NCBI RefSeq assembly: GCF_051465645.1
Contig: NZ_CP195790.1
Coordinates: 1,488,001 to 1,552,000 of the forward strand
Source: Planctomicrobium sp051465645
Lineage (GTDB): Bacteria; Planctomycetota; Planctomycetia; Planctomycetales; Planctomycetaceae
Direction of reading: 5' to 3'
Length of the DNA: 64,000 nt
Both the position numbers and the translations under genes were made by a program. The notes below the pieces were generated by a model that was not told the DNA's origin, searched no databases, and saw only the letters and a list, made by a program, of their open reading frames with translations. Below are positions 33,827-41,659 of the stretch, one piece after another (position 1 is the stretch's first letter; each line of letters starts with the position of its first letter).

Positions 33827-33849
33827 ACCCCCCGTCATCAACCGGGGGT
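33827..33849 (+). terminator. weak hairpin after the Ubl cassette
   Basis: ACCCCC pairs with GGGGGT across an 11-base loop, about 54 bases after the E1-like stop. There is no T-run, so termination is uncertain. Confidence 0.35.
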
Positions 33850-33906
33850 ATCATCAATCAGAGAAGCCCCCTCGGATTTGATCGCCACCACTTCGAATCA
33901 ACCTGA

Positions 33907-34053
33907 ATGAAACAGACTGCCACATTGAAAACTCATCCACAAGTTGAGGCGAAGCGGTTCAACATCGAGGTACTCAATGACGTGAACAACAATCATTCAT
34001 CATCGCCCAATACTCCCATTACTTTTGCGCAACCAGTGGCAGGAACTCCCTGA
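33907..34053 (+). CDS. 48-residue hypothetical protein
   Basis: An ATG at 33907 opens a frame that ends two bases before the next gene's ATG. The product is polar, with an N-terminal basic stretch (MKQTATLKTHPQVEAKRF) and an Asn/Ser-rich middle. No ribosome binding site is obvious. The tight spacing to the next gene is the main support; it may instead be leader sequence. Confidence 0.35.
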   Translation: MKQTATLKTHPQVEAKRFNIEVLNDVNNNHSSSPNTPITFAQPVAGTP

Positions 34054-34055
34054 AT

Positions 34056-35186
34056 ATGAGTGAACCGTTGCTCTCTGAATCGTGGCTCGTTCCCCGTCCT
34101 TCCGAATTCGTCGAACGATTAATTCCTCAGTTTCGCTGGGAGTTCACCCGCCGCCATCCGTACTATCTGATGACCTGGAAGCAAGCAACGCGACCTCCGG
34201 AATTCGCAACCCCATACGAGAAACTCGCGTTTGAATCTGCTCAGATGTTGTTGCAGTTAATTGGAGTGCATTACGAGCCAATCGATCCAAGTCTTGGATA
34301 TGACCAGCTCGGATTGGATTCCCTTCCAATGAAATCACCGTGGATAAAGGGGGCTGTCTCCCAAATACAGGTCCGTGGAGTCGTGGCAGTTCTCGCCAGG
34401 CAACTACCCAGGGATACTAAAATTGCAGTGATCCAGCTCCTACAGAAATCGCTCGACGTAGATTTTCACAATGCCTCACAGGAATACGAACTTCTAACGG
34501 AGATCCTCAATGGGGAACATCCTAACTTTCAGAACGTATTCGGGGAGCAATTTGTCATGATCAACCCAGAGGCCCCTCTCCGAGCGATCACTGACGCGGT
34601 GGGACAGATCGCACGCCAATACAAACAGACCCACCAATTGGCAGAACAACGACAGCAAACCGAAAAGTTTCAAGATTACCTCGAAGTGTGGGATCTTCGC
34701 GAAGGTTGGAAAGGTGGTGGGTATGCCAATGAGAACGAGAAGCGTTTCGCAGAAATTGCGAAGATACTGAGGCGACCACTCCAGACAGTATCCAACCAAT
34801 ACCAGGCAGCGTTCAAGCAAATCTCAGGTAAGGAATATACCCCAGATGTGTGGTATCGAATCATGGGAGCATACAAGTTCGCTGGGCGATTAGGAGGTAA
34901 GGTTTTACGTGTCTCAAGCAGACGGCCAATCAGGAGAAAATCATGCAATCCAATTCCCGAGACTCTGTTCACATCCAAATACGACAACCGGACACCCCCC
35001 ACCGCAAATATCGCCGTGCGAGACGCACGTGAGCTTCATGAGCTGCTCATCGATGTCCAAGATCTAATCCATAAAGGATGGGATGATAGTGCGATCATTG
35101 AGGAACTCGAACTGTCTCCCAAAGACGAAGCACGAGAACTCATTCAAAACATTCGTCAAGACCCTCGAGTAACTGATGAGCTTTGA
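34056..35186 (+). CDS. hypothetical protein of the integrative element
   Basis: 376 residues, no signal peptide or membrane helix. The N-terminal half contains conserved-looking aromatic motifs (RWEFTRRHPYYLMTWKQA). The middle is helical with a HTH-like stretch (ANENEKRFAEIAKILRRPLQTVSNQY), and the C-terminus has SAIIEELELSPKDEARELI. It resembles planctomycete proteins annotated as hypothetical near integrases. A DNA-binding role is possible from the middle region, but no family is recognised. Its composition is less GC-rich than the Ubl cassette. Confidence 0.7.
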   Translation: MSEPLLSESWLVPRPSEFVERLIPQFRWEFTRRHPYYLMTWKQATRPPEFATPYEKLAFESAQMLLQLIGVHYEPIDPSLGYDQLGLDSLPMKSPWIKGAVSQIQVRGVVAVLARQLPRDTKIAVIQLLQKSLDVDFHNASQEYELLTEILNGEHPNFQNVFGEQFVMINPEAPLRAITDAVGQIARQYKQTHQLAEQRQQTEKFQDYLEVWDLREGWKGGGYANENEKRFAEIAKILRRPLQTVSNQYQAAFKQISGKEYTPDVWYRIMGAYKFAGRLGGKVLRVSSRRPIRRKSCNPIPETLFTSKYDNRTPPTANIAVRDARELHELLIDVQDLIHKGWDDSAIIEELELSPKDEARELIQNIRQDPRVTDEL

Positions 35187-35362
35187 CATCGATAGGGAAA
35201 ATTTTAAAACGCAATTTTGGAACACCGAGGCGATCTCGAAGTCGAAAGCAAGGAATGATGGGATTTTCCAAGATTCATCCTTTGCCCCGATATCGCTCCC
35301 CCGTTTTCTTCGCACATCTGAGAGGTAACGCGGAAAACGACTCGTGAAGTGCATCCCTCCGG

Positions 35363-35395
35363 ACTTAAGTGGCAGGGCACACCGGCCACTTAAGT
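35363..35395. other. 11-bp perfect inverted repeat in an otherwise empty gap
   Basis: ACTTAAGTGGC and GCCACTTAAGT pair perfectly across an 11-base loop. The surrounding gap 35187-35532 has no other feature that I can support. It may end the upstream transcript or be a recombinase arm site. Confidence 0.6.
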
Positions 35396-35532
35396 ATTTC
35401 CGCTGGAATGGGATACGAGATGTACGCCAACGGATGTCTTCCATCGCAAGAAATCGCTCCCAAATAACGTAATCGCTAATTGAGAAGGCGGAATAAGTGT
35501 AAGGACACCACTCACACTTTGGATCGCCGCCC

Positions 35533-35805
35533 ATGATTTTTTCAGAGTCGCATGTCGACTGCATCAGTGTCAACGACTTCGCCGCGCGCGTCGGTTTTTC
35601 GGTGCCGACAATTCGCCGTCGCATCAAAGACGGCTCAATTCGCATCTGCCAACCCGGTGGGCCTGGAACTCGCCTGTCAATTCCGCTCTCAGAACTGACG
35701 CGTCTCCTCGCGCAAATTCCCGACGCTGCAACGGCGACTAAAACGCGTCCCTCCTCCCATAAGCCGATCGCCGGACCAGCTCCGAAATGGAAGCAACGCA
35801 ACTAG
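35533..35805 (+). CDS. excisionase-like HTH protein
   Basis: 90 residues. The core ISVNDFAARVGFSVPTIRRRIKDGSI is a classic MerR/excisionase HTH, followed by a wing with PLSELTRLL and a basic, proline-rich tail. It lies 18 bases before the tyrosine recombinase gene, the usual place for a recombination directionality factor. GTG or ATG starts nearby give the same core. Confidence 0.75.
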   Translation: MIFSESHVDCISVNDFAARVGFSVPTIRRRIKDGSIRICQPGGPGTRLSIPLSELTRLLAQIPDAATATKTRPSSHKPIAGPAPKWKQRN

Positions 35806-35823
35806 AAATCGTGAAAGTGCTCA

Positions 35824-37038
35824 ATGCCAAAACCTCGAAAAAAGGAACTGCTCCGCTGCCGTTATTTCAGCTGGTTGTTAGGCCAGCGGAACGGTGTTTA
35901 TTTCGCGGACGGGCGATCGAATCATCCCCCGCTCGGCCGACATTCCTTGTCGACACGAGAACGATCTGAAGCCCTGACCGCCCTAGAAGAGCTGGATGTA
36001 GTCAAAGCCGTCGAGCACGGACTCGCCGAGCGGCATCTGCTCTCCACTCTCGCACAAGAAAAACTTTCATTAGAGGCAGGGAGAACCCTCTATGAACAGC
36101 ACGTAAAGCGGCCACGCATCGCAGGAGGTCCCGGAAAAACAACAGCCAAGCGATACCGGGCGGTCTTCGACAAATTTCTGCCTTTTGCCAGTCGGAACCA
36201 CATTGAGACATGGAATGAAGTCACAGCGAAAACGTTAAACAGCTATGCAGCCTGGCTGAGTGATCAAGGTTATGCGTACGCGACTCAGTATTTGGAACTC
36301 AACACTCTCAAACAGGTCATAAAGTACCTCGTCGAGGAAAAACATCTGCCCCAGCCTTGCCTGTTCAAATATCCATTAAGGAAGGCTGATGGAACGCAAA
36401 CCTACTGTTGGCGACTAGCGGAGGTCCAGGCGATGGTGGATCATTGCGCTGAAAATCCGGAGTTGAACTGGCTTGGCCATACGCTGATTGCTCTAGCGTG
36501 TACCGGACTTCGGATCTCAGAGTTGGCGTCGCTCCGATGGTCGGATATTAATCTCGAAGCGAACATGATCACGCTGACAGATGAAACTGGCAAAGCGACA
36601 CGTGATTTGCGTGGGGAACGTCGGACAACCAAATCGGGCCACGGTAGGTCTCTGCCGATACATCAGGAACTCTTGCCAATCTTGATGAACCTCCCACGAC
36701 GGGCCGATCAGCGCGTTTTTCACGGTCCACTGGGCGGCAAACTCAAACCCGATACGCTAAGACAAATTCTGATCCGCGATGTGCTGACCCCATTGGCGCC
36801 ACAATTTCCAAGTCCTGTGAACGAAAAGGGATTCATGGACGGACGACTCCATTCGTTCCGTCATTATTTTTGTTCCAAGTGTGCGAATGACGGGATCGCC
36901 GAGCAAGTCGTCATGGCATGGGTCGGCCACCAAGACAGCGATATGGTCAGACGCTACTATCATTTACATAATGAAGAGTCACACCGCCAAATGAGTCGTG
37001 TGCAACTCGTCAAATCACCAGGCTCGCGTGAGTCCTGA
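35824..37038 (+). CDS. tyrosine recombinase (phage/ICE-type integrase)
   Basis: 404 residues. The N-terminus is basic with a region that may be an arm-binding domain, and the core-binding domain lies at about 95-185 (TAKRYRAVFDKFLPFASRN). The catalytic domain has the conserved tetrad: Arg in CTGLRISELASLRW, Lys in the beta-hairpin region (RTTKSGHGRSLPI), His-x-x-Arg in LHSFRHYF, His/Trp position in WVGHQDSDMVRRYYHL with the nucleophile Tyr near its end. It catalyses integration and excision between att sites via a 3'-phosphotyrosine intermediate. It lies next to a truncated ATPase gene, which is consistent with insertion in that gene. Confidence 0.9.
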   Translation: MPKPRKKELLRCRYFSWLLGQRNGVYFADGRSNHPPLGRHSLSTRERSEALTALEELDVVKAVEHGLAERHLLSTLAQEKLSLEAGRTLYEQHVKRPRIAGGPGKTTAKRYRAVFDKFLPFASRNHIETWNEVTAKTLNSYAAWLSDQGYAYATQYLELNTLKQVIKYLVEEKHLPQPCLFKYPLRKADGTQTYCWRLAEVQAMVDHCAENPELNWLGHTLIALACTGLRISELASLRWSDINLEANMITLTDETGKATRDLRGERRTTKSGHGRSLPIHQELLPILMNLPRRADQRVFHGPLGGKLKPDTLRQILIRDVLTPLAPQFPSPVNEKGFMDGRLHSFRHYFCSKCANDGIAEQVVMAWVGHQDSDMVRRYYHLHNEESHRQMSRVQLVKSPGSRES

Positions 37039-37150
37039 AGTGTTCCCGTTCGATACCAGAGGAGACACATCTTCCTCAATGAAGGCCTATGAGGAACTCT
37101 TGAAGATCTCGCCTCTGTCTCACGACCTTAACACGCTGATTGGCACAATC

Positions 37151-37174
37151 ATTGGCACAGTCGACTGTGCCAAT
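37151..37174. repeat. 24-base perfect palindrome
   Basis: ATTGGCACAGTC followed by its exact reverse complement GACTGTGCCAAT. A related half copy ATTGGCACAATC precedes it at 37139-37150. It lies in the integrase-to-ATPase gap, so a regulator or recombinase binding site is plausible. Confidence 0.8.
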
Positions 37175-37180
37175 GAAAAA

Positions 37181-37221
37181 AGCCTCCGCAAGTTCTTATT
37201 TGATAAGAACTTGCGGAGGCT
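37181..37221. terminator. 19-bp perfect hairpin at the element junction
   Basis: AGCCTCCGCAAGTTCTTAT and its complement ATAAGAACTTGCGGAGGCT flank a 3-base loop. On the minus strand it is followed by TTTTTTC, the form of an intrinsic terminator for leftward transcription. It lies exactly between the integrase gene and the truncated ATPase frame. Confidence 0.8.
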
Positions 37222-37254
37222 AATCGTCAACAAGCGGAGAGACCGGGATTCCCA

Positions 37255-38361
37255 TTGATTCGCCTCGACATCGGAACTCTTCTGGAATCTTCACGAGGCG
37301 GATCTGAACAGAATCTGCGCGATGTTTTACAACTTCTTGAAACCATTGCTCCAGCTGTCCTGTGGCTGGAAGAAATCGACAAGGCGTTTGCCGGGTTCGA
37401 TGATGAGGCCAGCACGGACAGCACTTTGTCGCGACTCGTCGGACGCTTCCTGACTTGGTTGCAGGAACACTCGGCACCTGTCTTCGTTGTTGCAACAGCC
37501 AACAACATCTCCCGACTCCCTCCTGAAATGCTGCGTCGCGGACGCTTCGACGATCTCTTCTTCGTTGATCTGCCAAACTACTACGAACGTCTGGAGATCT
37601 TCCGAATTCATCTCGCCAAGCGTGGGTGGAAGCCAGACAAGTTCGATATCGAAGAACTTGCAGAAGAGAGCAACGGATATAGTGGCGCTGAAATTGAAGA
37701 GATCGTGAATTCTGCAGTCATTGAAGCGCACGCATTAAATCGGGTTCCGACTCAGCAAGACCTGGAACAGGCGAAAGAGCGAACAGTCCCGCTCTCGGTC
37801 ACGATGGAGGATGAAATCTTCCATCTCAGGGAATGGGCGCGCACTCGTTGTCGTCCGGCCACTCAGGACTTCCGTATCATGCAAGTCATGGAGGAAGAGC
37901 AAAGAAAAGGTGAGGTCATCGACCTGATCGAGACAGAGCTTCCACGCTGGCAACAGTTGGCAGAGCACGGACAGGTGCAAGCAGCAATCTACTCATTCAT
38001 TGAGTCAAACGACAACGTTCCCTGGGCGACGCTGCTTAAAGAGTTCGAACCATATCTCGAAACTCGTGGCGAGTACGGTCTCGTCATTCGCTCCAACCCA
38101 AAAATTGTCCTTTGCGTTCGCTTGAGTCGCGATATGGCCGACATGATCGCAGAATACCTCGACGGGCGGCGCATCTATCTGCACCCCACGACAACCGAGA
38201 TGATTCCCGAATCAGCCAGACCATCGCTTCCAGCGATTGAAGAGTTGCCGGAAGAAAGTGTGAAATCCCCGGTCTGGATGCCGACCATATTTCGCATCCT
38301 TCCACATCCTGGAAAAAGCAGTCAACTCGCCAAAGTCGCTAGAATTCGGATGGGAAGATAG
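37255..38361 (+). CDS. AAA+ ATPase, N-terminally truncated (no Walker A)
   Basis: 368 residues from a TTG; the frame is open back to 37207 but stops there within the hairpin. The AAA core begins just after the position where Walker A should be: PLIRLDIGTLLESSRGGSE. It includes Walker B in APAVLWLEEIDKAFAG, sensor 1 in VFVVATANNISRLPPEMLRRGRFD with the arginine finger, and the sensor 2 region (NGYSGAEIEEIV). A C-terminal domain (about 190-368) is unfamiliar. Complete relatives in planctomycetes carry GxxGxGKS upstream. Without it the protein cannot bind ATP normally, so this is probably a decayed or split gene. Confidence 0.7.
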   Translation: MIRLDIGTLLESSRGGSEQNLRDVLQLLETIAPAVLWLEEIDKAFAGFDDEASTDSTLSRLVGRFLTWLQEHSAPVFVVATANNISRLPPEMLRRGRFDDLFFVDLPNYYERLEIFRIHLAKRGWKPDKFDIEELAEESNGYSGAEIEEIVNSAVIEAHALNRVPTQQDLEQAKERTVPLSVTMEDEIFHLREWARTRCRPATQDFRIMQVMEEEQRKGEVIDLIETELPRWQQLAEHGQVQAAIYSFIESNDNVPWATLLKEFEPYLETRGEYGLVIRSNPKIVLCVRLSRDMADMIAEYLDGRRIYLHPTTTEMIPESARPSLPAIEELPEESVKSPVWMPTIFRILPHPGKSSQLAKVARIRMGR

Positions 38362-38431
38362 GCTCCTGAAGAACCAAATTTGCGTCAGGCAATTCGGCTT
38401 CGCAACGCCCTCGACTCATTCATTCAAACAT

Positions 38432-38474
38432 AAAAGCCTTCGCGAACGACAACTGTCACTCACGAAGGCTTTTT
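38432..38474. terminator. bidirectional intrinsic terminator
   Basis: AAAAGCCTTCG pairs with CGAAGGCTTTTT (outer A-T pairs included) around a 20-base loop. It lies between the convergent ATPase and HTH-repeat genes and can serve both. Confidence 0.85.
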
Positions 38475-38515
38475 ACTCTTATCTCACCTGAAGTCCGCAA
38501 TCAGCAGGGACTTCG

Positions 38516-39997
38516 TTAGCTCTTGAACTGTCCGCCGATCATCTCAACGAGTTTTCCGCTCACTGGATTGAGCTGATTCGATGTCGCGGTGTGTTTCACC
38601 AGATCGATCATCACGGCTCCGCAAACCAGCAACATTAAACTGGCTACAACCAACCCGATAAACATTCCGGTTCCCCATTCGGCTTCCACAGGAGCAAGAC
38701 GCCCCACGCCTGACTGAGCAAAGCCGGTGTCGTCACTTCCTTCGAAAGCGTCTCCACCTTCGAAGACATCGAGATCTTGATCATCGTCGAAGCCTTCCGA
38801 CTCCAGATCGAGGTCAGCTTCTTCAAAATGATCAGTTGAATCTGTGACTTCGTCATCAAGCGTAAAGACATCGTCGCTACCGCTATGAATGTCCATCACG
38901 CCAGTCACGTCTGCATCGGACGAATCAAACCCGTCGTCGAGTGCAGGAATCTCGAAGTTCGTCTGATCACCATCATCCCCCCCCATGATATCCATCATCG
39001 GGAGAGTACCTCGGTTACGGTCATCCGACTGTGAAACGCCACTTCCATGAAGTGAAATTCCGCTGTCGATCGCTTCGAGGGAGATCCCGCTTTCTCCGGC
39101 ATCGAGAGAGATTCCACTCTCATCATCCAGAGCGAGAGTCAATCCGGAATCTTCATCATCGTTCAGATCGAGACCGATGCCGCTGTCGCTTGGGCCGGCC
39201 AGAGAAATTCCGCTTTCCCCAAGCAGAATCGAACTGCCACCGCCAAGCGAAATACCAGACTCGTCATCGAGCACAGATGCGCTCGGTCCAGAGTCCGGGT
39301 TGAAGTCAATTGCGAGTGCGTCGTCGTCATCAAGAAGACTGACGTCACTTGGAATGTCGGCATAATTGCCAACCAGCCGAACATCGCTGTCGCTTTTTTG
39401 AAGATCGGCGATCGGAAAATCGCTATCAGTCTTGCTGTCTGGAACCAGCATCGAAGTTTCAAGCCCGGTATCTTCGGCGCTCAGTTTGACATCACTGTCA
39501 CTGCCTGGCAGAGAGAGTTTGACGTCGCTGTCACTATCAGGGCGGACCAGTTTGACATCGCTATCGCTTCCGCCTGTCAAAATCGGAATCTCTGGGTCGG
39601 TCTGAAGTGGACCGTCAGCGTTTCGCAATTTGATGTCGCTGTCAGTTCCCGTTCCTGACTCTTGTCCACGCGAGCCAACGAGGCGAACGTCACTATCACT
39701 CCCTGATCGAACCGCATCATCATTCAGCAGATTGCTGTCCGATGGCCCACGTGTTTCGCGACGGATGACCGTTGGCTGCTCACCAACGCCAGGAGCCGGG
39801 TCGTACAGCGGGACTTCAGGGCTTGAATCCGCCTGACGACGACGAGCAAGAGCATCGACGTCATCTTGCTTGAATTTCCAGGTGCCGCGGTCAGCAAACC
39901 CACGAATTTCACCCTTTTCACGGAGACGTACGAGTTCTTCCTGAGGCATTCCAAGGAGTTGAGCCGCTTCGTCCAAGCTCAGATATTTTTTGGTCAT
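38516..39997 (-). CDS. HTH protein with acidic SDSDVKL and ESGISL repeats and C-terminal membrane helix
   Basis: 493 residues. An N-terminal excisionase-type HTH (YLSLDEAAQLLGMPQEELVR, then GTWKFKQDDVDALARRR) is followed by a long acidic region. That region has two repeat families: SDSDVKL/SDSDVRL (about residues 95-215, at least six copies) and DESGISL/DSGISL (about 240-340, at least five copies). An Asp/Glu-rich stretch leads to a membrane helix near the C-terminus (GMFIGLVVASLMLLVCGAVM). Planctomycetes have proteins of this style, but their function is unknown. The HTH head and the membrane tail at opposite ends are puzzling; the HTH may bind peptide or protein rather than DNA. Confidence 0.8.
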   Translation of the reverse strand: MTKKYLSLDEAAQLLGMPQEELVRLREKGEIRGFADRGTWKFKQDDVDALARRRQADSSPEVPLYDPAPGVGEQPTVIRRETRGPSDSNLLNDDAVRSGSDSDVRLVGSRGQESGTGTDSDIKLRNADGPLQTDPEIPILTGGSDSDVKLVRPDSDSDVKLSLPGSDSDVKLSAEDTGLETSMLVPDSKTDSDFPIADLQKSDSDVRLVGNYADIPSDVSLLDDDDALAIDFNPDSGPSASVLDDESGISLGGGSSILLGESGISLAGPSDSGIGLDLNDDEDSGLTLALDDESGISLDAGESGISLEAIDSGISLHGSGVSQSDDRNRGTLPMMDIMGGDDGDQTNFEIPALDDGFDSSDADVTGVMDIHSGSDDVFTLDDEVTDSTDHFEEADLDLESEGFDDDQDLDVFEGGDAFEGSDDTGFAQSGVGRLAPVEAEWGTGMFIGLVVASLMLLVCGAVMIDLVKHTATSNQLNPVSGKLVEMIGGQFKS

Positions 39998-40478
39998 CGT
40001 CCCCAGGCTCCGGTCACGTCACACGTTGATTGGGATGAATTGCGAATCTCGTAATTGCTGCGAACGAGACATCCATGTCCCCACGTTGCTCGCGAGAGAA
40101 GCCCCTCGAGCCGTATCCGTCTCCATCGACGGACCCGTGAACGCAAACGAAGAAATGTCAAAAAGATCAGACATTGCCGACTATCCCGATCGTGTGGAAT
40201 CTCTGTGAGATCCCCCTACCGACCGGAATGAACATCATTTCTTACCTGAATTCTACGCATGTTCGAGCCATACGCAACCGGCAGAACTGGCCGACATGAG
40301 AAACTCGGTCGTCTCGTCGTCAAATCTTCTGCCTTTTCGGACTAATAGTACAAACTGGTCGTTGCATGTCCGTTAAATTTTACGGAATCGATCAACTCGA
40401 CAGAATCGGAAAGCCGATGAATCTCATGTGAATATGCGCAGTGGAAATTCTGCGTTCTATCTTCTGAGGTTCCGCTCT
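39998..40478. other. intergenic region without a supported gene
   Basis: About 480 bases between divergent genes. It is expected to hold both promoters, but I could not assign hexamers or operators with confidence. Confidence 0.5.
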
Positions 40479-41498
40479 ATGTTTCGATCCCTTCCACATC
40501 TCCTCCTGCTTGCCAGTCTTGCCTGTACCACTTCAGGGTGTATGGGAATAATGGGTGGGGGTGGACTTCTGAACGCACCGTTCCCTGACTGCGTCGACAG
40601 TTGCGGTCAAGAGCCGGGAGTCGGGAACGGCGGCCTGATTGATCAATTTCGGGCACATCGGATCCAGAAAATGCAAGCTCGTCGTGACCGGATGACGGGA
40701 TGTCGAAACTGCTACGCCCATCAGGTTTCCGCTCCAGCCGGGGATTGCGGTTCCAGAATAATGGATTGTGGATCTTCAATAATGGACTGCGGTTCGAGTT
40801 ACATCGACTGCGGATCAAGCCACTGCGGAATGCCGCTGAATTGCGGGATGCCAATGACAATGGGTGACGACGTTGTCTACAACGGCATGGAAATGGACGG
40901 TCAGATGATGGGCGGTGGTCCATACTTCGACGGAATGAATTCCGGAAGCGATTGTGAGACCTGCCAGAATCAAGGCAACTTCTCTGGCATGATGGGCAGC
41001 CAGATGAAATACGGTCAGCCGATGATGTACGGCGACCAGCAGTCAACAATGATGCCGACTCCGGCTTATCAGATGGACGCCCCTGCACCTCCATCAGCGA
41101 ATCCGACACCTGCCCGATCAATGGCACCATACGATCCAAATGCCAAAGAAGAGTATCTGGCTCCTCGCGTCGGTCCTCAGTCCAACATGTATTACCGGAA
41201 CGGAATGCAGTCCTATTCTGGAATGATGCCGCAACAGCAAATGATGATGCAGCCTCAGATGATGATGCCACAACAAATGATGCAGCCACAAATGATGCCG
41301 GGCGGGATGGTTCAAGGAAACATGATGCAGGGGAATGTCATGCAAACCAGCGGCATGATGACTCCACAAATGATGCCACAGCAGGTCCCTCAGCAGATGA
41401 TGCAACCAATGCAATATCAGCCACAATCCCAGATGCAGCAGCAGATGAACTTCCCAGTTCAACAGGCAGCAGGCGTCCCGGCAATTCAAGCATTCTAA
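40479..41498 (+). CDS. Met/Gln-rich lipoprotein with Cys-Gly-Ser repeats
   Basis: 339 residues from the ATG at 40479, with GAGG upstream; the frame is open from 40428. The signal peptide (LPHLLLLASLACTTSGC) ends in a lipobox. Near residues 85-125 there are repeats of the form IMDCGSS/YIDCGSSHCG. The C-terminal half is very rich in Met, Gln and Pro (MMQPQMMMPQQMMQ). Low-complexity Met-rich segments can bind Cu+, but similar proteins in planctomycetes occur without metal genes. The function is unknown. Confidence 0.7.
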   Translation: MFRSLPHLLLLASLACTTSGCMGIMGGGGLLNAPFPDCVDSCGQEPGVGNGGLIDQFRAHRIQKMQARRDRMTGCRNCYAHQVSAPAGDCGSRIMDCGSSIMDCGSSYIDCGSSHCGMPLNCGMPMTMGDDVVYNGMEMDGQMMGGGPYFDGMNSGSDCETCQNQGNFSGMMGSQMKYGQPMMYGDQQSTMMPTPAYQMDAPAPPSANPTPARSMAPYDPNAKEEYLAPRVGPQSNMYYRNGMQSYSGMMPQQQMMMQPQMMMPQQMMQPQMMPGGMVQGNMMQGNVMQTSGMMTPQMMPQQVPQQMMQPMQYQPQSQMQQQMNFPVQQAAGVPAIQAF

Positions 41499-41582
41499 GA
41501 CCGGATCTGACTGTTAGCATTCGACGAATGACTTCGACAGTCAACCGTCAAGCAAGACAGACGCGGCTTCAATTCGAAAATC

Positions 41583-41622
41583 AAAAAGGCCGAGCGACAC
41601 ATATGAGTCGTTCGGCCTTTTC
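41583..41622. terminator. bidirectional intrinsic terminator
   Basis: AAAAGGCCGA-G-CGAC pairs with GTCG-T-TCGGCCTTTT around ACATATGA. It lies between the convergent lipoprotein and hydrolase genes. Confidence 0.87.
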
Positions 41623-41659
41623 TGTTGGTTGACCGGGTTCAGACGTCAGGATTGCCGAA

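Noticed and set aside
31694..33857. Long minus-strand frames opposite the E2, JAMM and E1 genes (31694-32635, 32199-33056, 33057-33857)
   Set aside because: They arise from high GC and codon bias of the + strand genes, lack recognisable domains, and the + strand frames carry complete family motifs.
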